A stretch of DNA of 64,000 nucleotides from Chrysomallon squamiferum (GCA_012295275.1 CM022665.1:265471-329470); one strand, 5' to 3'. Shown: positions 1 to 10,680, numbered from the stretch's first letter. Translations and numbers: made by a program. The notes: a model not told the origin generated them from the sequence alone.

Positions 1-183
1 AAATTTGCCAGTCATTTTGAAAGAGAGCAGCGGAGTATTCCATTAAAGTATTGAAGGCAGTTCATATTTTCATAAATTACGCTAAAATTTTATTAAATAT
101 CAAAAATTATTCATACATAAAATAAATAGCATTAAACAAATATAGATTTTGCATTTTCAAGTCAGTGATTACATAATGGCAAT

Positions 184-567
184 TAATCGTCTCCTGAATT
201 ATACAAGCTATTTTCACTACTGCGGACGAACAATCCGCCATTTAGTACATGTTCGCCGTGTGTTCGGTTCAAAAACTGTCCTAGTAGTACTTCAGCCCAC
301 CATTATTTTGATCTAGAACTAATATATACTTGTTCAGGAGATATGTATTTACATAATAGGAATATGAATTTAATTTAATCGTCTTCTGAATTATACAAGA
401 TATTTTCACTATTGCAGACGAAAAATCCGCCATTTCAATATTTGTTCGCCGTGTGTTCGGTTCAAGAACTTTGCAAGTAGTACTTCAACCCAACATTATT
501 TTGATCTAGAACTAATATTACACTTCTTCAGAAGATGTTTATTTACATAATAGGAATAGTGATATAA
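184..567. repeat. 192-bp tandem duplication
   Basis: Two successive copies, starting near 184 and 376, share a block with ATCCGCCATTT, TTCGCCGTGTGTTCGG and TTTGATCTAGAACTAATAT, and each ends near a TTTACATAATAGGAATA motif. The copies differ by scattered substitutions. No coding potential was seen and the function is unknown. Confidence 0.75.
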
Positions 568-572
568 ATTTA

Positions 573-1040
573 ATTACATTTTATTCCAGTAAAATTTAGT
601 TTTTGCTTCTTTCTTCGAACGATTACAGGTTAAAAAGAACTCTGACGTTGTTTTCACTGTGATCACGTAATGCAAACAGGATTTTCCTTCAGAATTAATG
701 CTCATTGGTTTATTTGTATGGAGTTGCTGAATGCATAATCGTTTGTTGAAGTGAACCATTTCTTGGCAGCACAAACACACACAAAAAAAAATATAAAAAA
801 ATGGAAACGCGCGTGTTGATTATCTCACTGTTTTATGTGCTTTATATATCTAAAACAAGTATTAGTAACATAACACAATTACAGTATTATATTTTAATGA
901 CATTTAATGAACACTTTTGTTAATTTCTCTAAATAATATTAAAGCTCATTATGTACAATTTGAAAAACAAAGGAATTCGCGTAACGTCATCTTGGTTTAG
1001 CAATAAAGATACAAGCATCAATATCTATAACCTATTTTAA
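573..1040. other. Intergenic/intronic, nothing recognised
   Basis: AT-rich sequence with a short poly-A run near 783. The only open frame is short and resembles no family I know. Confidence 0.4.
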
Positions 1041-1317
1041 TTAATGAATATCACTCAGTGATTTCGAAATATTGCAAGTCAGACAAATGTCTCCCACACT
1101 TCCTTGCTTCAAAATTTATCATAAAAGGTAATCTCGAAGTTTCATTAATGTTCTGGTTTCCTTGTCAAATAGTTTGTCTGTCTGTGACTTTGTGCATTTT
1201 TCTAATTTGAATGATTACTACATGAATATAATAGGTGAAAAATAATTATTTTCAAATAAACGTTAGCTGATGTTAATTTTACCCATTTTATTTGAATTCA
1301 TTTTTCTGAAATTACAG
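1040..1317 (+). repeat. Inverted copy of the exon-A flanking intron
   Basis: Read on the plus strand this matches the minus-strand intron between exons B and A in the 31-44 kb array: the blocks around GCAAGTCAGACAAATGTCTCC, the GTCTGTCTGTGACTTTG region and the AATATAATAGGTGAAAAATAATTATT region occur in the same order. It is therefore a diverged unit in the opposite orientation to the main array. Confidence 0.6.
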
Positions 1318-1398
1318 GTTTAACCCGTGAACTAATGAAAATCATGCTACAGAGAACTTGTTCCCTATTAAATGCTGTTCAAAACATCACAATAGAAG
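1318..1398 (+). pseudogene. Inverted exon-A copy (IAP 5' module), donor damaged
   Basis: It follows a good acceptor (TTTTCTGAAATTACAG) and has the 81-bp length of exon A. In phase 1 it stays open and begins GLTRELMKIM, containing TCS and NITI at the positions where the array copies have TCS and NSTI. The expected donor AG|GTGCGT reads AG|TGCGTAC, one G short, so normal splicing is doubtful. Orientation is opposite to the main array. Confidence 0.55.
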
Positions 1399-1449
1399 TG
1401 CGTACAAAACAAAACCTGCATACAATGTTAAATTAATACTCTGGACCAG

Positions 1450-1700
1450 GACATTAATGAAGTTCTGAGATAACTCTTCATGATACATTTGTGAATAAGG
1501 AAGCAACAAAGACACATAATACATACTCACTAATTAATAAAACGTTCAAGATGTTGATGTTTGTATGTTTATTAAAAGACACGCGTGGTAGGGTCGTGTG
1601 AGCTACTAAAATTACGAGATAACCGTCCTCAAGTGAGACATCCTTCCAGAGTAGAATTAGACAGTTATGTTCTTATTCAAAAGTAAATTGCTGCTGAACT
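1450..1700. repeat. Diverged unit fragment in array orientation
   Basis: The stretch around GACCAGGACATTAATGAA, the ACTCACTAATTAATAAAACG block and TAGGGTCGTGTGAGCTACTAAAAT parallels the intron downstream of exon A in the 31-44 kb units, in the same orientation as that array. Together with the inverted copy at 1,040-1,398 it forms a rearranged head-to-head pair. Confidence 0.5.
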
Positions 1701-1806
1701 TACTACCAGTTTAATCTGATAACATTCAGTTTATAAATTACAACTTATCAAACAAAACTGTGTTCTTTCATCACAGTTAAGAAAACATTAAACTAAAAAT
1801 TTTTAC

Positions 1807-1919
1807 CTCTAGATGAATCTCCTGTGTTTTTCACTTTTGGTGACTTTGTACTGTAGTGCAGCGTCCACGGACAGTTTGACATTCCCATTTTCGTCTGTTT
1901 ATCTTTTAGATCTCTACTT
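1807..1919 (-). CDS. Candidate exon related to array exon B
   Basis: On the minus strand the acceptor TTCATATTACAG precedes a 113-bp open segment that ends at a donor AG|GTAAAA. One frame reads SRDLKDKQTKM and then NCPWTLHYSTKSP; the DKQ.KM core matches the LSDKQVKM core of exon B in the main array. With the promoter-like copies at 2.7-3.1 kb this may be the 5' part of another IAP-type gene that runs out of the window to the left. The function is unknown and the reading frame is inferred. Confidence 0.4.
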
Positions 1920-2199
1920 CTGTAATATGAAATTAAAATAAACATTTTAGAATTAACATCACTGGAGCCTTGGTCACCCTATTTCCAGCTGGCCTGTTTA
2001 GCATTGTAGAATACTACTATGACATTTTATAGCTGTAAATATTATTCACAAATTTTATGTTTGAGATCTAAAATCTGATAAAAGTAAAAGATATTCAAAT
2101 GAATACAAATTTATCTGACTCGTCTTTCTTTATTTATCGGAGACTAACAAGCTCAGAAAATTCCTGTAGGAGAAGATGGGTTCCTTTCAAATGAATTAA

Positions 2200-2720
2200 A
2201 TCCCGGAAATATTTTAGTCCGTTGTAAGCAACAGAGGTTTCGGTTTCAGAAAAGAAAGAAATAACACGTAAATATGTTATAAAGTTAGCAACATAAATTT
2301 AATAATTTTAAATATTTGCCTTAGCACTTACGCTATAAACTCCTATTAATAAAAATGATATTCAACAGAAACGGGTCAAAATTTATGACCTTCAGCTATT
2401 GTTTGTAACAAATTATCTGAATATAATAATATATGTTAAAACCTAATTAATATTTCAAACACAGGTCATGTTATTAAACTATTAACTAAATCCAAGTTCT
2501 ACGTGCCTATTACCTATACAATCGAATGTTTTACGTCACTCACTGAATCGAATAAAATCGACGAGAAAAGCTTCGTTATTAGCTGTGAACATTTACACAA
2601 CGTAAACAAGGAGGTAATGTTAAAATCAGTTTCATACATTTCCAAAAAACATAAATCTATCTACCGAAATAAATATATATTTACAGGCATATATTATTAG
2701 ATAGACAAAACTGTTGTTAA
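2200..2720. repeat. Copy of the dispersed 5'-region repeat
   Basis: Blocks such as AACAGAGGTTTCGGTTTCAGAAAAG, AGTTAGCAACATAAAT and AACGGGTCAAAATTTATGACC recur near 45.3-45.6, 48.0-48.7, 50.6-50.9 and 51.36-51.45 kb. In the intact IAP gene this block sits in the intron just downstream (minus strand) of the candidate first exon. The short plus-strand open frame here is not supported as a gene. Confidence 0.55.
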
Positions 2721-2737
2721 AATATTTATAAACTTAC

Positions 2738-2880
2738 TTAAATTCCTAGTAACATTGTTTCTGTAAAGAACAGCTCAAACTCTTGGATATATTAAAAAGA
2801 TACACAACACAATGTATACGGGTTGTTTCGACCTCGTAACGATCAGGTTCTCAAATTACATGTACAAAAGTGATATAAAT
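2738..2880 (-). promoter_or_regulatory. Candidate first exon/promoter copy 1
   Basis: The minus-strand donor ATTTAA|GTAAGTTTATAA closes a short exon-like block whose upstream sequence aligns with the copy at 45.8-45.96 kb. The E-box of that copy is altered here (ATCAGGTTCTC instead of ATCACGTGACTC). Transcription is not shown by the sequence. Confidence 0.35.
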
Positions 2881-2976
2881 AAACATGTTAACATTCCAGA
2901 AATCTAACTGCTATTGAGAATACTCTCGTAACTTACTAGATATATAAAACCGTTATTAAATTTGTTGTAAACTTAC

Positions 2977-3125
2977 CTAAATTCCGAATCAAATTATTTC
3001 CGTAAAGAACAGCTCAGACACTTCGATACATTAGAAAAAGACAACAATCTGGGTCGTTTCTATGTCGTAACGATCACGTGACTGAAATTACGTGTACAAA
3101 GTGATATAAATAAACTTGGCGACTT
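2977..3125 (-). promoter_or_regulatory. Candidate first exon/promoter copy 2 with E-box
   Basis: Same block as copy 1, 239 bp away, with donor TTTAG|GTAAGTTTACAA. It keeps a palindromic CACGTG at 3,075-3,080 and a second ACGTG about 14 bp further on. A tandem pair of the same promoter-like block suggests local duplication. It could serve a gene extending leftward, including the exon at 1,807-1,919. Confidence 0.4.
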
Positions 3126-3640
3126 TGAACCGCTAGTAAGAAAAATATCATAATCTAGGCAACAAACATAATTTAATTTAATTTAGTTTAGTTTAATTTA
3201 GTTTAATTTAATTTAATTTAACTTATTTTTTATTTATTTATTTATTTATTTATTTGTTTATTTACCTGAGTACATTATATTTTATTCTAGTAAAAGTTGA
3301 CGTAGGCGCAAACATTATTTATTTATTTATTTATATTTACTTCTTTTTTTCTTTTTCTTAAATACAGATGAAGATGAACTTATGCTTTTATTTACATTAG
3401 TAATATTTCTAAATTGACTTTTGACTGAAAACTTGATTTCATCTTTCGGGGTTGCAAATCTAAGTCTTCTAAGTTATAGACTGGCACAGCGTACAGACTC
3501 ATTATTTTTTTTTTATTGTTTTCTTTTTTCCTTTTACTTATTTAACAAAGAATTAATAATAATAAGTTATTAAATTTCCACTCTACTTCATCTTTTTTAA
3601 ATTGACTAAAGTTTAAATTTAAAAGTATAACCGAGACGAT
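3126..3640. repeat. Low-complexity TTTAA/TTTA-rich tract
   Basis: Runs of TTTAATTTAG and TTTATTTATT occupy 3,170-3,260 and 3,310-3,340; the remainder is T-rich with no recognisable gene. The same kind of tract follows the promoter-like copy at 45.96 kb. Confidence 0.6.
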
Positions 3641-4149
3641 CAAATGATAATTATTTTCTGTTACACTTTTTCTACATCAGAATGTTCTTTTTTCTTGTTA
3701 CTGAGGTTCCTTTTTCTTTTCTTCTTCTTCCTTTTTTATTTTTCCTTTTTTTTATTTTAGAAGATTAGATTACAGTTTTGTAAATAAATCTTTTAAATCA
3801 TATACCTTAAAGTTCTTGGTAATTTTTTGTTGTGATTTCAGATGGTTTATAGGTAAGTAAATTTGTATAGCTAGTATCAAATTAAAATCGTCACATATCA
3901 TATATTATTTTGTTGAATTGTTCAGTACAGTCTAAAATATGTTTAAAAACAACAACAACAACAATTTTGTAGTGTTTTAATTAGTACCATATATATTCAC
4001 AAGATATTCTTTCCTAATTATATGTATTGCAGTTTTAACTTCTTTTTAAAACATCAGTTAACCATTCTTAATTTCGACATTTTCCCCAACGAAAGAAATT
4101 TTAAAAGGAAGACGAACAACATAAAATAAACACGTTTCTTGACCAAGTA

Positions 4150-4153
4150 TTAA

Positions 4154-4210
<57 letters not shown>

Positions 4211-4211
4211 C
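4150..4211. repeat. (TAA)n microsatellite
   Basis: About 20 uninterrupted AAT/TAA triplets within the 3.6-5.7 kb duplicated block. Confidence 0.95.
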
Positions 4212-4750
4212 ATACTGTTAATAATAATGCTAATAATAATAAATAAGAGAATTAAAGGAAAGTAAGAAGGTAACTAAAAAACATTTTTAAGGTAGAAAGC
4301 AAGGAAAAAGAAAATATAATAAGAAAAACAAACAAGTAAACATTTTGAAATAAACAAACAAACAAATATATAAAGTTATTTAGCTTGGTCATGTAATTTA
4401 TTATCTCTGTCTCTCTCACCCTCCCACACACACACCCCCCACACACACACACACACAGATACATACACACACAAGTACATAATTGTATGTAATTTGAACT
4501 TGTTTTAAAAATATCGGTTAATTATTTTTAATTGTGACATCTCCAACGAATTTTTAGGGCAGAAAGGAAGTAAAAATAAAATAAGAAAAACAACAAACAA
4601 CTTAGCTTTTTGATAAAAGGGCCCGGTTTCCCATCCTCATAATCATTTGTAATTTATAAAATAAAACCATTTTAACTGTAATTGTAAAATACTTAAAATA
4701 ACAAACAAACAAATACATAAAGTTAGTTAGCGTGATCATGTAATTTATTA

Positions 4751-4784
<34 letters not shown>

Positions 4785-5134
4785 GCACACTGTTCAGTAA
4801 TGTATGTAAGGTATATCAAGTATCGCAGGGCGTAGCCTGAAGGGTGGGGCCAGGAATCACTTGCTATTAAACTCCATTGATATCTGTGAGCTGATTTTAT
4901 GGTAAAGTTATCTGATACGTCCTTGATAATAATAATAAAAACAACAACAATAATAACAATTGCAGTATCAACAACAACAACAATAACAATAACGATAATA
5001 ATAATAACAATAGCAACAACAATTATAATAATAATGTTAATTTTTGTTAATAATAATAATAATTATGAAAATGATGATGGAAATAATAACATAGAAATAT
5101 ATCATTCGTAACATAAGAACACGACATTTTTATT

Positions 5135-5560
5135 TTTTCAAACTATTTTATTTCTTGTTACAGTTTTCTACAATGAACAACACTAAAATAATACTTTTTG
5201 CAATGTATCGTAAAACTGTTCAAGAAAATTCTACCAGTGAACAAACACTTGACTGAACACCAGTAGTTACTTTTATTATTGTTTTGAATACACTGCTGTA
5301 TATATTTATAACCTATTATGTTAAAGTAGACTTCTACTGATTTGAGAGATATACATTTCAATGGGTCATGAATGCTTTGTACTGTGGGGTCTCGCATGTA
5401 TATCTGTATTAATTTCTCGTACAGTTTTTGTTTACTGTTAAAGAGGGTACGTGGGTTAACGAATAAATATACTGCCATATAATTATGTACATCGTAAATT
5501 TACAAGAGATTATCTTACTAGAATGAACCCATGGCAGTACAAACCAAATGCTTTAATATA
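5135..5560. repeat. Dispersed repeat family F1
   Basis: Starts near AAACTATTTTATTTCTTG and continues through TCTACAATGAACAACACTAAA, CACTTGACTGAACACCAGTAG, GTATATATTTATAACCTATT and GAGATATACATTTCAATGGG. Full or partial copies, all in the same orientation, lie at 8.5, 9.9, 10.47, 47.57, 54.51 and 56.14 kb. No coding capacity or terminal repeats were identified; a SINE or LINE 3' fragment is possible. Confidence 0.7.
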
Positions 5561-5699
5561 TTTAATTTGCCATGAAAATATGTAATCAAATATGTGTCGA
5601 CACGATTGTTCAGTGGTTCTCATTCTTTATTAATAATAAAATATGATAACAATAAAACAACTCCAGGTTATTCAAAGGAAGCTACATCATATACATAAA

Positions 5700-6240
5700 T
5701 GTAAAATAATAAGGGTATGTGGCTGTATGTTTGTATGTATGTGCGCGTGTCTTCGTGTGTAGTTAATTTAAAGTAAAGAATTTATTAGGCAGTTTCATGC
5801 GTGGTTTTAGTGTTGTGTCCCGCTATAAATAACATACAGATTAAATACGTATTTATACTAATATGCAACATGTGTGTAATGTGTGTGTGCGTGCGTGTGT
5901 GTGTGTGTATATGTATGTGTGTCTATATGTATATATACACACACACACACATATATATATAAACAGTTTTATCTGAATGTCAGTATGTATATCTCTTTAT
6001 GGTGTGTACACTTTCATATAGGTAAATATAGGTAGATATAAATGAATATATGAAAATGTGTGGGTGTGTATGTGAAGTAGCTATGCAGTGTGTATTGATT
6101 ACAATTAGACAAACATCACATTTAAAATCAATGTTTATTTACACACTCTCTGTAAATCTACGAATTCAATCTAGTATTTTAATGAATAAATGTTATCCTT
6201 GAAAGAAAACTATGATAATAATATTATAGCAAACAACAAT
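5700..6240. repeat. TG/TA microsatellite-rich stretch
   Basis: GTGTGTGCGTGCG, (GT)n, TATATACACACAC and (AT)n tracts near 5,880-5,965; otherwise AT-rich with no gene recognised. Confidence 0.7.
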
Positions 6241-6285
6241 AAGCATATTATACGCTCGATGTTTGTAATTTGGATGTTTGTCTCA

Positions 6286-6345
6286 TGACGTCATCTACGT
6301 ATCTGTCTGTTAATGGAGATATAAGAAACATATCCAGTGACGTCA
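6286..6345. promoter_or_regulatory. Two full CRE palindromes (TGACGTCA)
   Basis: Perfect 8-bp TGACGTCA sites occur at 6,286-6,293 and 6,338-6,345, 52 bp apart. The second overlaps the stop codon of the minus-strand hydroxylase exon. This octamer is the established CREB/ATF site. Its position at a 3' end makes a promoter role uncertain, and chance cannot be excluded for either one alone. Confidence 0.45.
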
Positions 6346-6523
6346 TCGGGAGTCGAGGTTAAACGACTGTATCTGATCGATGGCGTGTTGGAGTACCTCG
6401 AGTTCTCCTTTGAGGTTACGTGCCACGCAGTGTAACATGCCCTTGCTGTTCAGCTTCTGCACAGACTGAGTATATGGATCGTATCTAACTTCATACGGAC
6501 GTTTGATAGTGGCAGCATAATTC
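6343..6523 (-). CDS. Aromatic amino acid hydroxylase, last exon
   Basis: The family (phenylalanine, tyrosine and tryptophan hydroxylases) are iron- and tetrahydrobiopterin-dependent enzymes that hydroxylate an aromatic amino acid ring. This exon encodes the extreme C-terminus: NYAATIKRPYEVRYDPYTQS, followed by a tail ending LQHAIDQIQSFNLDSR and a TGA stop. The RPY.VRYDPYT signature after an AATI motif is diagnostic of the end of the catalytic domain plus the tetramerisation helix. A minus-strand acceptor (TTTTAGTTTTAG) precedes it, with a phase-2 junction that completes an Arg codon. The YDPYT form is closest to phenylalanine or tryptophan hydroxylase; I cannot decide which. No upstream catalytic exon with the iron-binding His/His/Glu was found in the window, so this is either the tail of a gene with a very long last intron or an orphan duplicated exon. 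Confidence 0.8.
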
Positions 6524-6599
6524 CTAAAACTAAAATTAAAATTTATACTTAAAAACATGTCATTTGCTTTTCAGTTGTTGGTCGAAATGTGACGTAAAC

Positions 6600-6965
6600 A
6601 GAATACGAACTATATTAAGCGGCTGTAGTCAGTTTTACTAACTATTAACAAATTAGAAGGTAGCTACTGATATGAAACTTTTTAAGGCTATGAACAGTTT
6701 TAATGAACTTGATTATGAACTGTGACGACCAAACGCTAACCTTTCCGTTAAACTATTGTATTTGTGCCGATAACAACTCCGCTGTTTTATGATAGTAACA
6801 TTTCACAATGTCACAAGTACATTATTGTAAGCCAGACTATTTGTTAGCTGTATATGTGAACTTACCTTTTGTACCCTACTTTTTTATTTACGAAAGACTG
6901 AGCTGAGAATAAACAGAAAAGCAATGAAAACCGCTTTAGAAAAAACAGTTTGTATGTGTACATAT
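6600..6965. repeat. Intron segment duplicated in inverted orientation at 61.35-61.67 kb
   Basis: The reverse complement of this region, the intron just upstream of the hydroxylase exon, matches 61,350-61,668: blocks around TAAAGCGG, GTTTATTCT, CAGCTAACAAAT, CTGGCTTACAATAA, GTGACATTGTGAAAT and AATAGTTTAACGGAAAGG are collinear. Confidence 0.7.
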
Positions 6966-7132
6966 ATCAGATTGCCAATAGCAGCTTGAAAACTTCCACA
7001 CAAAACAGAAGGATGTCATGATTAGCTGTGACTTTATTTGTACCCAGATAATGTAAGAGTTCAGCAAATCCAATTTTTAAATACTAATTTTTATATGAAG
7101 AGAGAATCGATTGTATTTTGTATTTTTAAATT

Positions 7133-7135
<3 letters not shown>

Positions 7136-7189
<54 letters not shown>

Positions 7190-7329
7190 GTTATTACTGT
7201 TATTGTTACTAATACTATTACTACTACTATTATTTCTTCTTATTATTATTATTATTGTTTTTATTAAAAAAAATGTATTACTATTATTATTATTATCATC
7301 ATCAGTAGTGGTAGTAATAGTAGTAGTAA

Positions 7330-7396
<67 letters not shown>

Positions 7397-7397
7397 C
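7136..7397. repeat. (TTA)n and (TAG)n microsatellites
   Basis: A TTA tract at 7,136-7,190, mixed ATT/ACT triplets to 7,300, then a pure (AGT)n tract at about 7,325-7,397. Long poly-Leu, poly-Val, poly-Asn and poly-Thr frames on both strands are artefacts of this tract. Confidence 0.95.
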
Positions 7398-7782
7398 AGT
7401 GAAAAGAACGCTGAATATCCGCATATCAACGTCTGTTGACACGATATTCTGTAAAGGACAGTCCCAGCTTTTGAGCTCTCTCTCTCATTGATCCTGCATC
7501 ACTCAAACAGGACATTAATTTATCATTTTTAGGGTTCTCTTGTTTCAGCACGTATAAAAATTAATATTAAAATTTCATATACTGAATGAAAACATGTACC
7601 GTGTATGCAGCATATACGGAGCATTTAAAAGTTAGCCGGCATTACCTTATAGTGATATTTGAAAAATCAACATTTCTAAGTATATTTTGTACATTTTATA
7701 CTACTTTTTATAATTTAGTTCATCATTAAATATGCTTTAGGTTACGTTAAAAATAAATGTCGCAAACATTTAAAAATGTTTT

Positions 7783-7808
7783 TCTTCTTCTTCTTCTTCT
7801 TCTTATTG

Positions 7809-7856
<48 letters not shown>

Positions 7857-7870
7857 GTATTAGTATTATT
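7783..7870. repeat. (CTT)n/(TTA)n microsatellite
   Basis: CTT triplets at 7,783-7,804 pass into ATT/TTA triplets ending near 7,870. Confidence 0.9.
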
Positions 7871-8049
7871 TAGTCAATTCGTTGCCTTTGAAGTGGACAG
7901 AAAAGACGACAACGACGGACAAAAAGACTGCAGTCACACCATACCAGCACCACCCACTCACACAGCTGTTAGCCATGGTTGGAAAATGTCTCGGTGTATC
8001 CTGTAACCTTGTTTCTGAAATAACCGCTTTATTATCAATATATATTGTT

Positions 8050-8054
<5 letters not shown>

Positions 8055-8145
<91 letters not shown>
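8055..8145. repeat. (GA)n microsatellite, about 45 repeats
   Basis: A perfect GA dinucleotide run of about 91 bp. It creates spurious RERERE and SLSLSL frames on the two strands. Confidence 0.97.
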
Positions 8146-8147
<2 letters not shown>

Positions 8148-8504
8148 AAATGCCAATATAGATATCAAATGGCTAAGATGTTCGACCAGATTTACTAAGA
8201 ATGAAACAGTTTGGGTCACGTTAATCTGAATAATTTTTCATATGCTGATATTTACTTTATAATGGATTTAGTAACAGGTTTGCAGAAAGCGAAGTTAATT
8301 TTACGAATATTTGTCTTTCTCTCTGTGAGAAAAACCATTACATTCGTGCAGACGGAATTAATATAATCAGACTTGATCTGATAGAGCAGAATATTCATTC
8401 CTAAATACACAGTTATTGAGAATTTCCTATAAGCTTAGATGATTATGTAATTTAGATTTTTACATAGATAGTCTAACATAGATAATAACTGACAAATATG
8501 ATTT

Positions 8505-8830
8505 CATTTGTTTATTAGTTTATTTCTTTTGAAAAATGTCTACAATGAACAACAGTAAAACAATATTTTAAACAAATTATTACTCTGAAAATAAATATAA
8601 TTTAGATGGTTATTATTATTTTTTGATATAAAAGAATTAAACTGCCGAACAAAATAATTTACAAAAGTTGTTATCTATGACAATATGGTTTATCATAAAA
8701 CTGTTCAAAAAATAATTTTACCAGTCGACAAAAACATGACTGAACAACAATAATTATCTTTATTATTGGTTTGGACACGCTAAAGAAAATATGTATTACC
8801 TACTCTTTTAATGTGTATATCTCTATAAAC
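8505..8830. repeat. F1 dispersed repeat copy
   Basis: A diverged copy containing TCTACAATGAACAACAGTAAA, a TACAAAAGTTGTTATCTATGA block and a region around GACTGAACAACAATAATTA, followed by an (ATT)n tract at 8,836-8,891. Confidence 0.65.
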
Positions 8831-8835
8831 ATTTC

Positions 8836-8890
<55 letters not shown>

Positions 8891-9079
8891 TCAAAATTGT
8901 ATGTTTAAAATTAATTAGTTATTCTATGAAATATGAAACTAAAGTGATAGACCTGACCATGTAAGTAAAAAACGAAATAAACTCAAACAAATCAATTCAT
9001 ACTCTTTGTTACATGATTCACAGGTGAACTAAAGTTCATCTCATCGTCATTTTAAAACATTTGAAAACAGATTAACACA

Positions 9080-9370
9080 GCTAGGGTTAGGGTTAGATTC
9101 TTTATTAGGATTAGGGTTCGCAATAGGGTTAAATTAAATTATCTGTTTACCGCAATGCAGTTTTCGTATATAACCTGGTGTTAAAATTAAAACAACTTTT
9201 ATTTCAAAATATTAACTTGGGAAAGTTTATTAGGATTGTTGGTATAACATTGGTTAATTTATCATATTGCTAGAAGTAAGATTATATCTAGGGTAAGGTT
9301 TAGGGTTAATGTTAGCATCAGGGTTATGTTTAGTGTTAGTGTTAGGTTGAGGTTTAGCATTATGGTTAGA
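9080..9370. repeat. Degenerate interstitial TTAGGG-like repeats
   Basis: Clusters of GGGTTAGGGTTAG (9,084-9,110), AGGGTTCGCAATAGGGTT, and further GGTTTAGGGTTAATGTTAG-type motifs at 9,290-9,370. TTAGGG is the telomere unit in most animals. Here it is dispersed and degenerate, so these are interstitial relics or simple-sequence drift. Confidence 0.55.
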
Positions 9371-9489
9371 TTTAATTATCTACTTACCTGAAGAAAGTTT
9401 TCATGTAAAACTTGAATAATCTTATGATGACAGTTAGGATAAAATTTATATTATTTTGCACAATATATAATCAAGATATTATTAATATA

Positions 9490-9930
9490 TTTCATATTAA
9501 GCCTTTTGTGTGTATGTGTGTGTGTGTGTGTGTGTTGTAATTTTAACATTAAAAAAAGAAGTATCAGTTAATTATTTCGAATTTCACTATTTCTCCAGCG
9601 AAAGAAAATTACAGAAGGCAAAAGAAGAATTTGTAAACTAGTTAAGAGAAGACATTTTTGCAGCAGTAAGGAAGTAGAAGGGACTTAATGATAAAAGTAG
9701 GTAACCAAATGAATGAATGAATGAATAAATATATAAATAAATGAACGAACGAACGAAGGAAGAAAGAAAGTTACTTTGCATTTTGAGTTTCACATACATG
9801 TATAGATATAAACATTAAGAATAATGATGATGATTATGACAACGACAACGACAATGATAATAACAATAATAATAATAATGACACGCAAATATGATTATTA
9901 GTAACAACAGAATACGTCATTTCTGTCAAA
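9490..9930. repeat. Microsatellite-rich intergenic stretch
   Basis: (GT)n near 9,508-9,535, AATG/GAAC tetranucleotides near 9,710-9,755 and imperfect AAT/GAC triplets near 9,825-9,880. The block around TTCTCCAGCGAAAG echoes the 4.08 and 53.65 kb copies. No gene seen. Confidence 0.6.
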
Positions 9931-9934
9931 CTAT

Positions 9935-10315
9935 TTTATTTCTTGTTAGATTTCTGCAGTGAACAACACCAAAATTATATTTTTTTAAATCCATGATTCT
10001 GAAAATAAATATGATTTTAACAATTATTACCTTTTCTCGGCATAAAAGAATGGATCTGCTGAATGAAATAACTTACAAAAGTTGTTATCTATAAGGTTAT
10101 AGAGAGAGATGTAATCACGTTAATACTAATAAAAAGGTAATTTAATAGATACAAAGAAAAAGTAATTAAGTAGATACAAATAAAAAGGTATGTGAAAAAG
10201 GCACAAACAAACAAATATATAAATAGATTCCGACATTCATATATACATGTATTCATACATACATACATACATACAGAGATACATACTCATGTAAATGTAC
10301 CTATATATGTATATA

Positions 10316-10366
<51 letters not shown>

Positions 10367-10560
10367 GTATATGTATATATACTCACACACACACATACAC
10401 ACACAAATGTATACATGAAAACATTAATAATAATGACACACATTATGTTTTTATTGTTATTATTATTTTCCAAACTATTTTATTTGTAAAGATTTCTTTT
10501 AAACGAACACGAGTAAAATAATATTATAAACAAATAAAGCAAATACAATTCCCTCTGAAA
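9935..10560. repeat. Two partial F1 copies separated by (TA)n/(CATA)n
   Basis: Partial F1 copies begin near 9,925 and 10,468. Between them are CATA repeats (10,245-10,275) and a TA tract (10,308-10,352). Confidence 0.65.
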
Positions 10561-10680
10561 AACCTATAATTGTGAGCGAAAACATGGAAATATATCTAAT
10601 ACATTATTTATTTTTATCTAGCCACTGTTTACAGTCATTACAGGATGGAAATATATATGATATACAAGATGGGCATATAT

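Larger units (their letters stand above)
3640..5700. repeat. Segmental duplication, partner at 53.17-55.10 kb
   Basis: Long stretches match in order: TTTTCTTCTTCTTCC followed by a T-rich tract, GAGATGGTTTATAGGTAAG-like sequence, CCCCAACGAAAGAAATTTTAAAAGG, AGGGCCCGGTTTCC, the CATGTAATTTA plus CA microsatellite, and finally the dispersed repeat at 5,135. Internal microsatellites differ between copies. Both copies have the same orientation. Confidence 0.75.

Noticed and set aside
7038-7439. Long poly-Leu/poly-Val and poly-Thr/poly-Asn frames
   Set aside because: Direct translations of (TTA)n and (AGT)n microsatellites.
7866-8229. Frames with long SLSLSL or RERERE runs
   Set aside because: Produced by the (GA)n tract.
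9080-9370. Telomere or chromosome end
   Set aside because: TTAGGG-like units are degenerate, dispersed among unrelated sequence and followed by more than 54 kb of ordinary sequence.
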